Positions 30,664 through 41,697 of a DNA stretch of 51,433 nt are shown in pieces; positions within the stretch are counted from its first letter, which is position 1; each line of letters opens with the position of its first letter. The stretch is from Microbispora triticiradicis (GTDB taxonomy: Bacteria; Actinomycetota; Actinomycetes; Streptosporangiales; Streptosporangiaceae). The position numbers and the translations under genes are program-made. Below the pieces are notes generated by a model, which was not told where the DNA came from, searched no databases, and worked only from the letters and a program-made list of their open reading frames with translations. The stretch spans positions 1-51,433 of the forward strand of contig QFZU02000142.1 of the NCBI GenBank assembly GCA_003260025.2. Reading direction: 5' to 3'.

Positions 30664-32662
30664 CGGCGCCCCCGGCGGCATCCGGGGAAACGCCAACCGG
30701 GGGCGCCTCACGGTGGTGTTCGTCGTGGTCACCACGCTCATGCTGACCCTGCTCGGCCGCCTGTGGTACCTGCAGGTCGTCACCGGCTCGTCGTATTCGA
30801 GGGCCGCGACGGAGTCGCGGGTGCGCTCGGTGGTCCTGCCGCCCGTGCGCGGGCAGATCCTCGACGTGCGCGGCCGGCCGCTCGTGGCCAACGAGACCCG
30901 GCCGCAGGTGTCGGTGGACTACATGGCCCTCCTCCACCAGCCCGACGGCGGGACGGACGTGCTGACCAGGCTGGCGCGGGCCCTGGGCCGGCCGTACCAG
31001 GAGCTCGCCGACCGGGCCCGGCTGTGCGGCAGGGACGTGCCGCGGCCGTGCTGGCCCGGCTCGCCGTACCAGCCGATCGTCGTCGCCGACGACGTCAGCG
31101 TGCGCACGGCGCTGTGGATCGCGGAGCGGCAGAACGAGTTCCCCGGCGTCAGCACGGCGCTGCGGCCGGTCCGGACCTATCCGCTCGGCCCGGCCGCGGC
31201 GCACGTCCTCGGCTACCTGCAGCCGCCCTCCCCCGACGACCCCGAAGGGGGTCCGGAGCTGATCGGCCGCGACGGCCTCGAAGCGCGGTACGACCGCGAC
31301 CTGGCCGGCCGCACCGGGATCAGGGAGGTGGCGGTGGACAGCACCGGCAAGGTCACCGGCCTGATCCGCGAGGAGGCCGCCGTACCCGGCGAGACGCTGG
31401 TGACCAGCATCGACGCGCGCGTCCAGGAGGTCGCCGAGCGGGCGCTGGCCCGGGCGGTGACCGGCGCGCGCCGGCGCGGCGAGCCCGCCGACAGCGGCGC
31501 GGCGGTCGTGCTGGAGGCGAGGACCGGGCGGGTGACGGCGATCGCCGACTATCCCAGCTACGACCCCGGCGTGTGGACCGGCGGCATCTCCCAGCGCGCC
31601 TACGAGGACCTGCCGCTGATCAGCGCCGCCGTGCAGGGGCAGTGGGCCCCGGGGTCGACGTGGAAGGTCACCTCGACGGCCGCGGCGGCGAAGGCGGGCT
31701 ACGGGCTGCGGGACTCCTACGACTGCCCGGGCGGCTACAAGATCGGTGGCCGGGTGTTCCACAACTTCGAGAGCGCCGAACTGGGCCGGATGGACATGCG
31801 GCGGGCCCTGGTGGTCTCCTGCGACACGATCTTCTACCGCTTCGCGGAGCGGATGTGGAAGCGCGACGGCGGGCTGACGCCCGTGAAGCGGCCCAAGGAC
31901 CCGATGCAGAAGATGGCGAAGGAGTTCGGGTTCGGCACGCCCACCGGGATCGACCTGCCGCACGAGGCGGCCGGAAGGGTGCCCGACCGGGCCTGGAAGA
32001 AGGCCAACTGGGAGCGGACCCGGGCCGACGCCTGCCGCCGCGCCAAGAGCGGCTACCCGGAGGAGTCCAACCGCGGGCGGGCGGCCTACCTCAAGGCGCT
32101 CGCGGCCGACAACTGCCGCTCCGGCGGGGTCTGGTGGGCCGGCGACGCGGCCAACTTCTCCATCGGCCAGGGCGACGTGCTGGTGACGCCGCTCCAGCTC
32201 GCCCGGGGCTACGCCGCGCTCGCCAACGGCGGCACGGTCTTCAGCCCGAGGATCGGCAAGCGGATCGAGCGTCCCGACGGCACGGTGGTCCGCACCATCG
32301 CCCCGCCCGTCGTGGGCAGGATAGACGTCTCCCGAAAGACGTTGCGCTTCATCCGCGACTCGCTGGCCGGCGTGCCGCGCGAGGGAACCGCCGCCGCCGC
32401 GTTCGCGGGGTTCCCGCTCAAGCGCTTCCCGGTGGCCGGCAAGACCGGCACCGCCGAGGCGTACGGCAGGCAGGACACCTCGTGGTTCGCCTCCTTCGCC
32501 CCCGCCAAGGACCCCAGGTACGTCGTGGTGGTCGTGGTGTCGCAGGGCGGCACGGGCGGGACCACGGCGGCCCCCGCGGCCAGGGAGATCTGGGAGGGCA
32601 TCGACGCGCTCACCCACCACAAGAAGCACCCCAAGAAGCACAAGAAGGGTGGTGGGCGATGA
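30656..32662 (+). CDS. mrdA: Penicillin-binding protein 2 (class B transpeptidase)
   Basis: 668 residues from GTG 30656. A single N-terminal membrane anchor (about 20-40) is followed by the dimerisation domain starting RGQILDVRGRPLVANE, and a transpeptidase with S334-TWK337, S388-CD390 (SxD, as in elongation-type PBP2) and KTG at 596-598. It crosslinks peptidoglycan with the RodA glycosyltransferase encoded next. A basic tail (KKHPKKHKKGGG) ends the protein. Its TGA overlaps the rodA ATG. Confidence 0.95.
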   Translation: MRSGAPGGIRGNANRGRLTVVFVVVTTLMLTLLGRLWYLQVVTGSSYSRAATESRVRSVVLPPVRGQILDVRGRPLVANETRPQVSVDYMALLHQPDGGTDVLTRLARALGRPYQELADRARLCGRDVPRPCWPGSPYQPIVVADDVSVRTALWIAERQNEFPGVSTALRPVRTYPLGPAAAHVLGYLQPPSPDDPEGGPELIGRDGLEARYDRDLAGRTGIREVAVDSTGKVTGLIREEAAVPGETLVTSIDARVQEVAERALARAVTGARRRGEPADSGAAVVLEARTGRVTAIADYPSYDPGVWTGGISQRAYEDLPLISAAVQGQWAPGSTWKVTSTAAAAKAGYGLRDSYDCPGGYKIGGRVFHNFESAELGRMDMRRALVVSCDTIFYRFAERMWKRDGGLTPVKRPKDPMQKMAKEFGFGTPTGIDLPHEAAGRVPDRAWKKANWERTRADACRRAKSGYPEESNRGRAAYLKALAADNCRSGGVWWAGDAANFSIGQGDVLVTPLQLARGYAALANGGTVFSPRIGKRIERPDGTVVRTIAPPVVGRIDVSRKTLRFIRDSLAGVPREGTAAAAFAGFPLKRFPVAGKTGTAEAYGRQDTSWFASFAPAKDPRYVVVVVVSQGGTGGTTAAPAAREIWEGIDALTHHKKHPKKHKKGGGR

Positions 32663-33846
32663 CGACGCTGGGTCCCCTGTCCGTACGGCTGCCGCCGGCC
32701 CGCGCGACCCGCCGGCGGGCCTCGGCGGGCGTCGCCCTCCCCGCCCTGGGACTGGTGCTGCCCGCCGCCGCGCTGTCGGCGATCGGGCTGCTGCTGGTGT
32801 GGTCGGCCACCCGCGGCCGGCCGGGCTCCACGCTGCCGGAACGGCAGGCCATCAGCGTGGGCATCGGCTTCGCGCTGATGTGGGCCGTCTCGCGGATCGA
32901 CCTGCGGCTGCTGCGGGCCTACGTGCCGCTGCTCTACCTGCTCGGGCTCGCCGGGCTGGTCGCCGTGCTGACCCCGCTCGGCCGCACGATCAACGGCTCG
33001 CACGCCTGGATCGTCCTCGGGAACGGCCTCCAGTTCCAGCCGTCCGAGTTCGCCAAGGCGGCCACGCTGCTCGCGCTCGCGACGATCCTCGGTGAGCTGC
33101 GCGACGGGGAGCGGAGGCCGGGCGCGGGGGCGGTGCTGCTCGCGCTGGGAGTGGCCGCGGTGCCGGTCGGCCTGATCGCGCTGCAGCCCGACCACGGCAC
33201 CGCCCTGGTCTTCCTGGTCCTCACCTTCGGGATGATCGCCGTCTCCGGCGCGCCCAAGAGGTGGTTCGCGGCGTTCGCCGCGGCCGGCGCCGCCGGGGTG
33301 CTGCTGGTGTGGCGGCTCGACCTCATCCGGCCCTACCAGCTCCAGCGGCTGATGGTGCTGGCCGATCCCGACGCCGATCCGATGGGCGTCGGCTACAACG
33401 CCACGCAGGCGAGGATCGCGATCGGCTCGGGCGGGCTGCTCGGCAAGGGCCTGTTCCACGGCGAGCAGACGGCCGGCCACTTCGTGCCCGAACAGCACAC
33501 CGACTTCATCTTCACGGTGGCCGGCGAGGAACTCGGCTTCCTCGGCGGCGCCTGCGTGATCCTGCTGATGCTCGCCCTGCTGTGGCGGGGTCTGTGGATC
33601 GCGGCCAGGAGCCCCTCCCCGTTCGGCACGGTCCTGGCCGGCGGGGTGGTGTGCTGGCTGGCGTTCCAGACGTTCGTCAACGTGGGGATGACGATGGGCC
33701 TGCTGCCCATCGCCGGGCTGCCACTGCCTTTCGTCTCGTACGGCGGGTCGGCCACGATCTCCAGCCTGGCGGCCGTGGGGCTGCTCGCCGCCGTGAACCG
33801 CCGCACCCGCACGCCCCGCATACGGCAATCTAGGAGGAGTGCGTAG
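32659..33846 (+). CDS. rodA: RodA-type SEDS peptidoglycan glycosyltransferase
   Basis: 395 residues with about ten hydrophobic segments. SEDS landmarks are clear: NGSHAWIVLGNGLQFQPSEFAK, QPDHGTALVF with the catalytic-loop Asp, GVGYNATQARIAIGSGGLLGKG, PEQHTDFIFTVAGEELGF and PLPFVSYGGSA. Together with PBP2 and MreBCD it completes the elongation machinery. The last 8 bp overlap the DUF2293 gene, tying that gene to the same transcript. Confidence 0.95.
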   Translation: MTTLGPLSVRLPPARATRRRASAGVALPALGLVLPAAALSAIGLLLVWSATRGRPGSTLPERQAISVGIGFALMWAVSRIDLRLLRAYVPLLYLLGLAGLVAVLTPLGRTINGSHAWIVLGNGLQFQPSEFAKAATLLALATILGELRDGERRPGAGAVLLALGVAAVPVGLIALQPDHGTALVFLVLTFGMIAVSGAPKRWFAAFAAAGAAGVLLVWRLDLIRPYQLQRLMVLADPDADPMGVGYNATQARIAIGSGGLLGKGLFHGEQTAGHFVPEQHTDFIFTVAGEELGFLGGACVILLMLALLWRGLWIAARSPSPFGTVLAGGVVCWLAFQTFVNVGMTMGLLPIAGLPLPFVSYGGSATISSLAAVGLLAAVNRRTRTPRIRQSRRSA

Positions 33847-34882
33847 CAAGCTCGGCGGACGGGTGGCCCAGGCGGCGGAGATCGCCCTGGCCAACCGCAG
33901 ATACGTGACCCCCATCGACGTCCTCACCGGCCTGCGCTGGCTGCACGACCGCCATGTGCAGACCTGGCGGCAGGGCCGCGTGGACAGCCTGGAACGGCTG
34001 GCCGCCGTGGACGCGGACCGGATGGAGGAGGCCCTGTCGCATCTGCGGGAGTGGGCCCGGTCGCGGAACCTCCTGGAGAGCGAGGCGGCGTACACGGCCG
34101 GGACCCGCGACCGGCGGCCCCTGCGCTTCACCGCCGTGGGCGGCGAGGAGACGGAGCGCGCCTTCCGGATCCACTGGCTGTCGCCCGACCTTAGCGAGGC
34201 CCGGCGGCGGCAGATCGAGGACCGGCAGGGCCGGGCCCCCGACCTCGTGGTCGTCGCACCGTCGGAGCCGTGGACCTGCGCCGGCTGCGGGGAGAGCGGA
34301 CCGTACCTGATCATGGAGGACGCCGCGCCGCACTGCCTGACGTGCGCCGACATGGACCATCTGTGCCTGCTGCCCGCGGGGAACGCCGCGCTGAGCCGCC
34401 GCGCCAAGAAGGAGAGCGGGCTGTCGGCCGTCGTGGTCCGCTTCAACCGGCGGCGCAAGAGGTACGAGCGGCTCGGCGTCCTCGTGGAGGAGGAGGCGCT
34501 GGCGCGGGCCGAGGAGCAGTGCCTGGCCGACGAGGAGGTGCGGCTGCGCCGCCGGGAGCGCGACCGCGAGCGCCGGGCGGACGAGGACGCCGGGTTCCGG
34601 GACCGGATGGCCGCGGAGATCCGCCGGCTGTTCCCCGGCTGTCCCGCCGGGCGGGCCGAGGCCATCGCCGGGCACGCCGCCGTACGCGGCAGCGGGCGGG
34701 TCGGCCGCACCGCCGCCGCCCGCGCGCTGGACGAGGGCGCCGTCACGCTCGCCGTGGTCGCGAGCGTGCGCCACCTGGACACCGACTACGACGTGCTGCT
34801 CATGTCGGGGGTGCCGCGGATGGCCGCCCGCGAGCGGATCCGCTCCCGCGTCGACGAGGTGCTCACCGCCTGGCGGGCCTGA
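33839..34882 (+). CDS. Zinc-ribbon and DUF2293 protein, unknown function
   Basis: 347 residues. The N-terminal ~130 residues are helical and basic. A four-Cys ribbon follows (C147/C150 and C166/C169), then a Glu/Arg-rich helix (about 215-245, RRRERDRERRADED) that looks like a coiled coil. The C-terminus (AEIRRLFPGCPAGRAEAIAGHAAVRGSGRVGRT... to MAARERIRSRVDEVL) fits DUF2293. The GTG start 33839 overlaps rodA and AGGAGGA abuts it almost directly, an unusually short spacing; GTG 33862 is a less conserved alternative. Function unknown; nucleic-acid binding is possible. Confidence 0.8.
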   Translation: MRSKLGGRVAQAAEIALANRRYVTPIDVLTGLRWLHDRHVQTWRQGRVDSLERLAAVDADRMEEALSHLREWARSRNLLESEAAYTAGTRDRRPLRFTAVGGEETERAFRIHWLSPDLSEARRRQIEDRQGRAPDLVVVAPSEPWTCAGCGESGPYLIMEDAAPHCLTCADMDHLCLLPAGNAALSRRAKKESGLSAVVVRFNRRRKRYERLGVLVEEEALARAEEQCLADEEVRLRRRERDRERRADEDAGFRDRMAAEIRRLFPGCPAGRAEAIAGHAAVRGSGRVGRTAAARALDEGAVTLAVVASVRHLDTDYDVLLMSGVPRMAARERIRSRVDEVLTAWRA

Positions 34883-34897
34883 GCGGCTCTCGGTGCG

Positions 34898-35800
<903 letters not shown>

Positions 35801-35840
35801 GCGCCCCTCCCGTCGACCTTTCGGGGAAAAAGCTACACCG

Positions 35841-37838
35841 TTACCCGCGCGGGCGAAGACGTCCGCCGACCAGCCCTTCGACGCCGAGGCGGGCGAGCGC
35901 CTCCCCGGCGGCGGCCACCTCCCGCAGGCCGTCCTCCAGCGCGAGCAGCCGCCGGAAGGCCGCGCCGTACTCCCGCTGGACGGTCAGGGGAAGCTGAGGG
36001 ACCCGGGCCCGGCGGGCCTCCACCCGGCCGCTGCCGGGGTGCGGACGGCCCCCGCCTGCCGCGTACCGCAGGAACCCGGCGAGGAACTCGGGGTCCACCT
36101 TGCCGGGATCGACCCGGAACAGGCTGAGGTACGGGCCGAGCACCGCACCGTCCGCTGCGACCACACGCGCGGTCAGCGCGGACGCCACGACGTCCCCGGG
36201 CCGTACGGCGACCAGGCCGGGGGCGAGGGGAATCCGCCGCGCCGGCGCGGCCCCCGTCACCCCGGCCGCCAGGTCGTCGGCCGTCAGCACGGGCACGCCG
36301 TCCTCGCCGTCCTCGGGGGCGTCGCCGTCCGGGAGGGCTCTCAGCGGCGAATGCCGGATGGTGACCAGCCCGGACCTGGCCATCTCCGCCACGGTCGACC
36401 AGGAGACGTCCCAGCCCGCCCCACCCCCGGTGAGCACCTCCAGGTCCGGCAGACCGTCGGCCAGGGCCGCCGACACCTCCCGGAAGCGGTCCCGCGCGGC
36501 GGGGAAGCCCCGGGTGTCGACGCGCGGGGACAGGTGCCTCGCCGGGCTCACGTCCACCTCGTCGTCGAGGATGTCGATGATCCGGACGACGCGGCCGCCG
36601 CGCGGCGGTTCGGTCTCGGCGAGGTGGGCCCGCCAGCACCGCTCGACGGACTCCGGGTCGTCGCCCGCGTCGCCCACGACGATCGTGGCGGGCCCCCGCT
36701 CGCCCGGCTCCGGCCTGCGCAGCAGCCACAGGTCGGGCCCTCCGGCGGCCAGCGTGAAGACGGCGCGCAGCGCGCCCGCCCGCAGCAGGTTCGCGCGGAT
36801 CCGCCGGCCCGGGCGGCGGCTCGCCGCGGCGGCCGGCATCAGGATCGCCACCAGCCCGCCGGGCCGCACGTGGGCGAGGCAGTGCTGCACCCAGGCCAGC
36901 TCCGACTCGCCCCGCGGCGGCATGCCGTGCTGCCAGCGGGGGTCGCCGACGAGGTCCTCGTGTCCCCAGGCCCGCTCGTTGAACGGCGGGTCGCACACGA
37001 CCGCGTCGACCGGCCGCTCCGGCGGGAAGGCGTCGTGGCGCAGCGCGTCCCCGGGCACGATCCGCGCGTCCCGCCCGCTCAGCAGCAGTCTCAGCGCGGC
37101 CAGCGCCGCCGCCGTCTCGTTGATGTCCTGGCCGAGGAGCCGTAAGCCGTCCGCCTCCCCCGCCGGGCCGGTCATGATCTCGGCGGCGCCGAGCAGGAGC
37201 GTTCCCATGCCGCAGGCGGGGTCGAGCACGGTCCGCGCCTCCGCGCAGGCCAGCCGGGTCATGAGGGCGGCCACGTCGGGCCGGGTCAGGGCGAGCCTGC
37301 GGCTGTGCGCCTCGGCGTACCGCTCGCACAGGAACTCGAACGTCGCGGCCGCGCCGTGCCGCTCGGCCATGGCCGCGACCAGGCGGAGCAGCCCCGGTTC
37401 CACACTCGACGCGGCCCCCGGGAACAGGTCGCCGGTCGCCTCGGCCACGGCACGCGGGAGCCGTACGGCGAGGTCGGCGGACCTGGCGAGCCGCTTCCAG
37501 CCGCCGGGGTCGCGCTGGACGTAGAGCAGGAAGGCGCCCGCCTCGCGGATCACCTCGCCAAGCCGCAGGTCGTCGGCCGAGGCGCGCAGCCGCTGCCAGA
37601 CGCGGTCGCCCTGGGACACCTCGAACGACTTGCCGTTCCTGCGCAGCCACGCCTCGACCTCGGGCAGCGAGAAGAGCGGGCTGGAGGCGGTTCCGCCGAC
37701 GGGCTGGGGGAAGTCGTCGTACCTGCGTCGCCAGTTGCTGACCGCGGCCCTGCCCACGTCGGCCAGCCGGGCGATGTCACCCGCGTTCACGGTCGCTTCG
37801 ACGCCGGCGTCCGCCGGGGCCTCGTGATCCATGAACAT
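35841..37838 (-). CDS. N6-adenine DNA methylase with N-terminal HTH and specificity-like C-terminus
   Basis: 665 residues from ATG 37838 (ATG 37832 also possible; no good RBS for either). Residues about 14-65 form a helix-turn-helix (NAGDIARLADVGRAAVSNWRRRY). A type-I-HsdM-like core follows, with AdoMet motif DPACGMG at 206-212 and catalytic DPPF at 283-286. The last ~200 residues read like a target-recognition half with its helical spacer (FLAGFLRYAA ... RVPQLPLTVQREYGAAFRRLLALEDGLREVAA). No restriction domain or separate R/S gene is nearby. It may be an orphan or regulatory methyltransferase, or part of a defence module with the downstream kinase and the divergent PP2C phosphatase. Confidence 0.87.
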   Translation of the reverse strand: MFMDHEAPADAGVEATVNAGDIARLADVGRAAVSNWRRRYDDFPQPVGGTASSPLFSLPEVEAWLRRNGKSFEVSQGDRVWQRLRASADDLRLGEVIREAGAFLLYVQRDPGGWKRLARSADLAVRLPRAVAEATGDLFPGAASSVEPGLLRLVAAMAERHGAAATFEFLCERYAEAHSRRLALTRPDVAALMTRLACAEARTVLDPACGMGTLLLGAAEIMTGPAGEADGLRLLGQDINETAAALAALRLLLSGRDARIVPGDALRHDAFPPERPVDAVVCDPPFNERAWGHEDLVGDPRWQHGMPPRGESELAWVQHCLAHVRPGGLVAILMPAAAASRRPGRRIRANLLRAGALRAVFTLAAGGPDLWLLRRPEPGERGPATIVVGDAGDDPESVERCWRAHLAETEPPRGGRVVRIIDILDDEVDVSPARHLSPRVDTRGFPAARDRFREVSAALADGLPDLEVLTGGGAGWDVSWSTVAEMARSGLVTIRHSPLRALPDGDAPEDGEDGVPVLTADDLAAGVTGAAPARRIPLAPGLVAVRPGDVVASALTARVVAADGAVLGPYLSLFRVDPGKVDPEFLAGFLRYAAGGGRPHPGSGRVEARRARVPQLPLTVQREYGAAFRRLLALEDGLREVAAAGEALARLGVEGLVGGRLRPRG

Positions 37839-37864
37839 GAGCCTAGCACCATGCTTGTGAAGTG

Positions 37865-37892
37865 ACTCAACCAATGGTTTACTCAAAACCAT
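37865..37892. promoter_or_regulatory. Repeat-packed divergent promoter of methylase and PP2C genes
   Basis: Within the 52-bp gap, ATGGTTT (37874-37880) and AAACCAT (37886-37892) form a perfect 7-bp inverted repeat with a 5-nt spacer that includes the first two bases of the PP2C start codon. AACCAATGGTT (37869-37879) is a second, overlapping palindrome, and ACTCAA occurs twice as a direct repeat 16 bp apart. No Shine-Dalgarno precedes either gene, so leaderless transcription is possible. Confidence 0.55.
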
Positions 37893-38625
37893 GACGCACA
37901 GCCGCATTCGGTATGCCGCGGGGTCGGACGTGGGACGCTCGCGTGCCAAGAACGAGGACTCGGTGCACGCGGGCGAGCGCCTGCTCGCCATCGCCGACGG
38001 AATGGGCGGTCACGGACACGGTGAGGTCGCCAGCGCCGCCGTCATCTCCGAACTGGCCCGCCTGGAGGACGATCCCGCCCCCGGCGACCCGGTCGCCGCC
38101 CTGGCGGACGCCGTGCGCGAGGCCGGGCAGCGCCTGGGCGATCTCGCCGCGCAGGACCCCACGCTAGAACGGATGGGCACGACCGTCACGGCCATGCTGT
38201 GGGACGGCGAGGGGAGGTTCGCACTGGCCCACGTCGGCGACTCCCGGGCGTACATGCTGCGGGACGGCGCCCTCTACCAGATCACGCGGGACCACACCCT
38301 GGTGCAGTCGCTGGTGGACGACGGCCGGATGAGCCCCGACCAGGCCGCCCGTCACCCCCGGCGGTCCCTGCTGCTGCGGGCGCTGGAGACGAGCGGCCTG
38401 GCCGAGCCCGACCTGTCGCTGCGGGAGGCGTATCCGGGCGACCGTTACCTGCTGTGCTCCGACGGCCTGACCGCCGTCCTCGAAGCGGAGGCGCTGCACA
38501 ACGTCCTCAGCACGGTCGCCGACCCCCGTGAGGCGGTCGACCGGCTGATCGAACTGGCCAACGAGGGCGGCGGCCCCGACAACATCTCCTGCGTGGTCGC
38601 CGACGTCGAGCCCGCCGAGGCCTGA
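37891..38625 (+). CDS. PP2C-family Ser/Thr phosphatase
   Basis: 244 residues covering a minimal PPM/PP2C domain with all metal-binding motifs: RAKNEDSV, ADGMGGHGHGE, AHVGDSRAYMLRDG, CSDGL and GGPDNIS. No membrane segment. It should dephosphorylate phospho-Ser/Thr proteins, with the kinase two genes away as the obvious partner. ATG 37891 is the only sensible start and has no RBS, suggesting a leaderless message. An inverted repeat overlaps the start codon. Confidence 0.93.
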   Translation: MTHSRIRYAAGSDVGRSRAKNEDSVHAGERLLAIADGMGGHGHGEVASAAVISELARLEDDPAPGDPVAALADAVREAGQRLGDLAAQDPTLERMGTTVTAMLWDGEGRFALAHVGDSRAYMLRDGALYQITRDHTLVQSLVDDGRMSPDQAARHPRRSLLLRALETSGLAEPDLSLREAYPGDRYLLCSDGLTAVLEAEALHNVLSTVADPREAVDRLIELANEGGGPDNISCVVADVEPAEA

Positions 38626-38654
38626 GGCCGTCCGGACACCGCTCGCGACGTCCG

Positions 38655-39413
38655 TCAGACGGTCCAGCCGCCGTCGACGTCGATCGTCGCTCCGGTGACG
38701 TACCGGCCGCCGTCGCCCGCGAGGTGGGCGACCATCTCGGCGATCTCCGCCGGCGCCGCGTAGCGGCCGAGGGCCGTCAGTCCCCGGATCGTGTCCGCCA
38801 TCGGGCCGTCCGCCGGGTTCAGGGCGGTGTCCGTCGGACCAGGGTTGACGAGGTTGACCGTGATGCCCCGCGGCCCGAGGTCGCGCGCGAGCCCCTTGGT
38901 CATCCCGATCAGCGCCGTCTTGCTCAGCGCATACAGGGCGAACCCGGGGAAGGGTGTCCGCTCGGCGACGTTGCTCCCGATGCTGACGATACGGCCGCCC
39001 TCGGTCATGTGGCCCGCCGCCGCCCGTGCGGCCAGGAACGGCCCCCGCACGTTGACCGCGAGCGTACGGTCGACCTCCTCCGGCCCGAGGTCCTCGATCG
39101 GCGCGACGGGGAAGACCGCCGCGTTGTTGACGAGGACGTCGAGCCTGCCGAACGCCGCGGCGGCCTCGTCCACGGCCGCTCCGGCCGCCGCCGCGTCACC
39201 GCCGTCGGCCCTGATGGCCAGCGCCCGCCGGCCCATCCCCCTGACCTTCTCGGCCACCCGCGCCGCGCTGTCCTCGTCCCGCTCATAGGTCAGCGCCACG
39301 TCGGCGCCGCGCTCGGCCAGCTTCAGCACGACCGCCGCGCCGATGCCCCGCCCACCCCCGGTGACCAGGGCCGCCCTGCCGTGCATGTCGTTGATGCCGT
39401 TCGTCTCGTTCAT
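38655..39413 (-). CDS. SDR-family oxidoreductase
   Basis: 252 residues. NAD(P) motif TGGGRGIG, NNAA, catalytic Ser (VSIGSN), YALSK and the C-terminal GATIDVDGGW mark a classical short-chain dehydrogenase of the FabG-like 3-oxoacyl reductase group. Substrate unknown. ATG 39413 is chosen as the closest start before the Rossmann strand. It converges on the PP2C gene with a 29-bp gap. Confidence 0.9.
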   Translation of the reverse strand: MNETNGINDMHGRAALVTGGGRGIGAAVVLKLAERGADVALTYERDEDSAARVAEKVRGMGRRALAIRADGGDAAAAGAAVDEAAAAFGRLDVLVNNAAVFPVAPIEDLGPEEVDRTLAVNVRGPFLAARAAAGHMTEGGRIVSIGSNVAERTPFPGFALYALSKTALIGMTKGLARDLGPRGITVNLVNPGPTDTALNPADGPMADTIRGLTALGRYAAPAEIAEMVAHLAGDGGRYVTGATIDVDGGWTV

Positions 39414-39503
39414 GGCGTCGAGCCTGCCGGAAGGGCGGCGGGCGGGTCCGGCGGCGATCGGACCTGTCACTCGGACCTGTCACTCGGGCCCGTCACCAGG
39501 GCG

Positions 39504-40073
39504 TCAGGCGCCCCGGGCGCGGAAGGCGGCGGTCTTGACCCGGTTCTGGCAGGCGGTCGAGCAGAAGCGCCGGGTGCCGTTGCGGGAGGTGTCCACGTAC
39601 ACCCGGTCGCAGTGCGGCGCGGTGCACACCCCCAGCCGGTCGTGCAGCTCGCTGCCCAGCACGACGGCGAGGCCCGTCGCGCAGCCGGCCGCGTAGTTGC
39701 CCGCGAGAGTGCCGCCCGCGCCGTGGAAGTGCAGGTGCCAGGGCTCGCCGTCGTGCCGGTCGAGGTGCGGCCGGGCGTCGGTCTCGGCCAGCAGGCGGTT
39801 GACCGTGAGCGCCGCCGTGTCGACGTCCCCGCGTGACACCGCCTCGAACACGCCGCGCAGCGCCCGCGCGGTCTCCGCCAGCGCGCCGGCCTCCGCCTCG
39901 CCGATCTTGAGTGCCCCGCCGCGGCCGGCGTCGAGGATCTCGGCGACGACCTCGGCCCGCGCCCCGTCCGCGGGCGGCTCGTACGGACGCCCTCGCGCCT
40001 CGCCCGCCGTCAGCGCGTTCACCAGACCGACGGCGATGACCACCACGGCGTCGGTGTGACTGTTGAAGTTCAC
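39504..40073 (-). CDS. CGNR zinc-finger (ABATE domain) protein
   Basis: 189 residues from GTG 40073. The N-terminal ~130 residues form the ABATE-type helical ligand domain; the C-terminus has the CGNR finger CTAPHCDRVYVDTSRNGTRRFCSTACQNR with four Cys. Members are predicted stress-related transcription regulators. The upstream 185-bp gap is shared with the divergent xylanase gene, so a regulatory link is conceivable but not shown. Confidence 0.88.
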   Translation of the reverse strand: MNFNSHTDAVVVIAVGLVNALTAGEARGRPYEPPADGARAEVVAEILDAGRGGALKIGEAEAGALAETARALRGVFEAVSRGDVDTAALTVNRLLAETDARPHLDRHDGEPWHLHFHGAGGTLAGNYAAGCATGLAVVLGSELHDRLGVCTAPHCDRVYVDTSRNGTRRFCSTACQNRVKTAAFRARGA

Positions 40074-40120
40074 GGTTACGCCTTCGCATTCCAGTACGTG
40101 ACTGGCGAAATCCTACATGA

Positions 40121-41659
<1,539 letters not shown>

Positions 41660-41697
41660 CGTGTTTGCGGGGCGGGACGCCGGGGAGACGGATCGCC

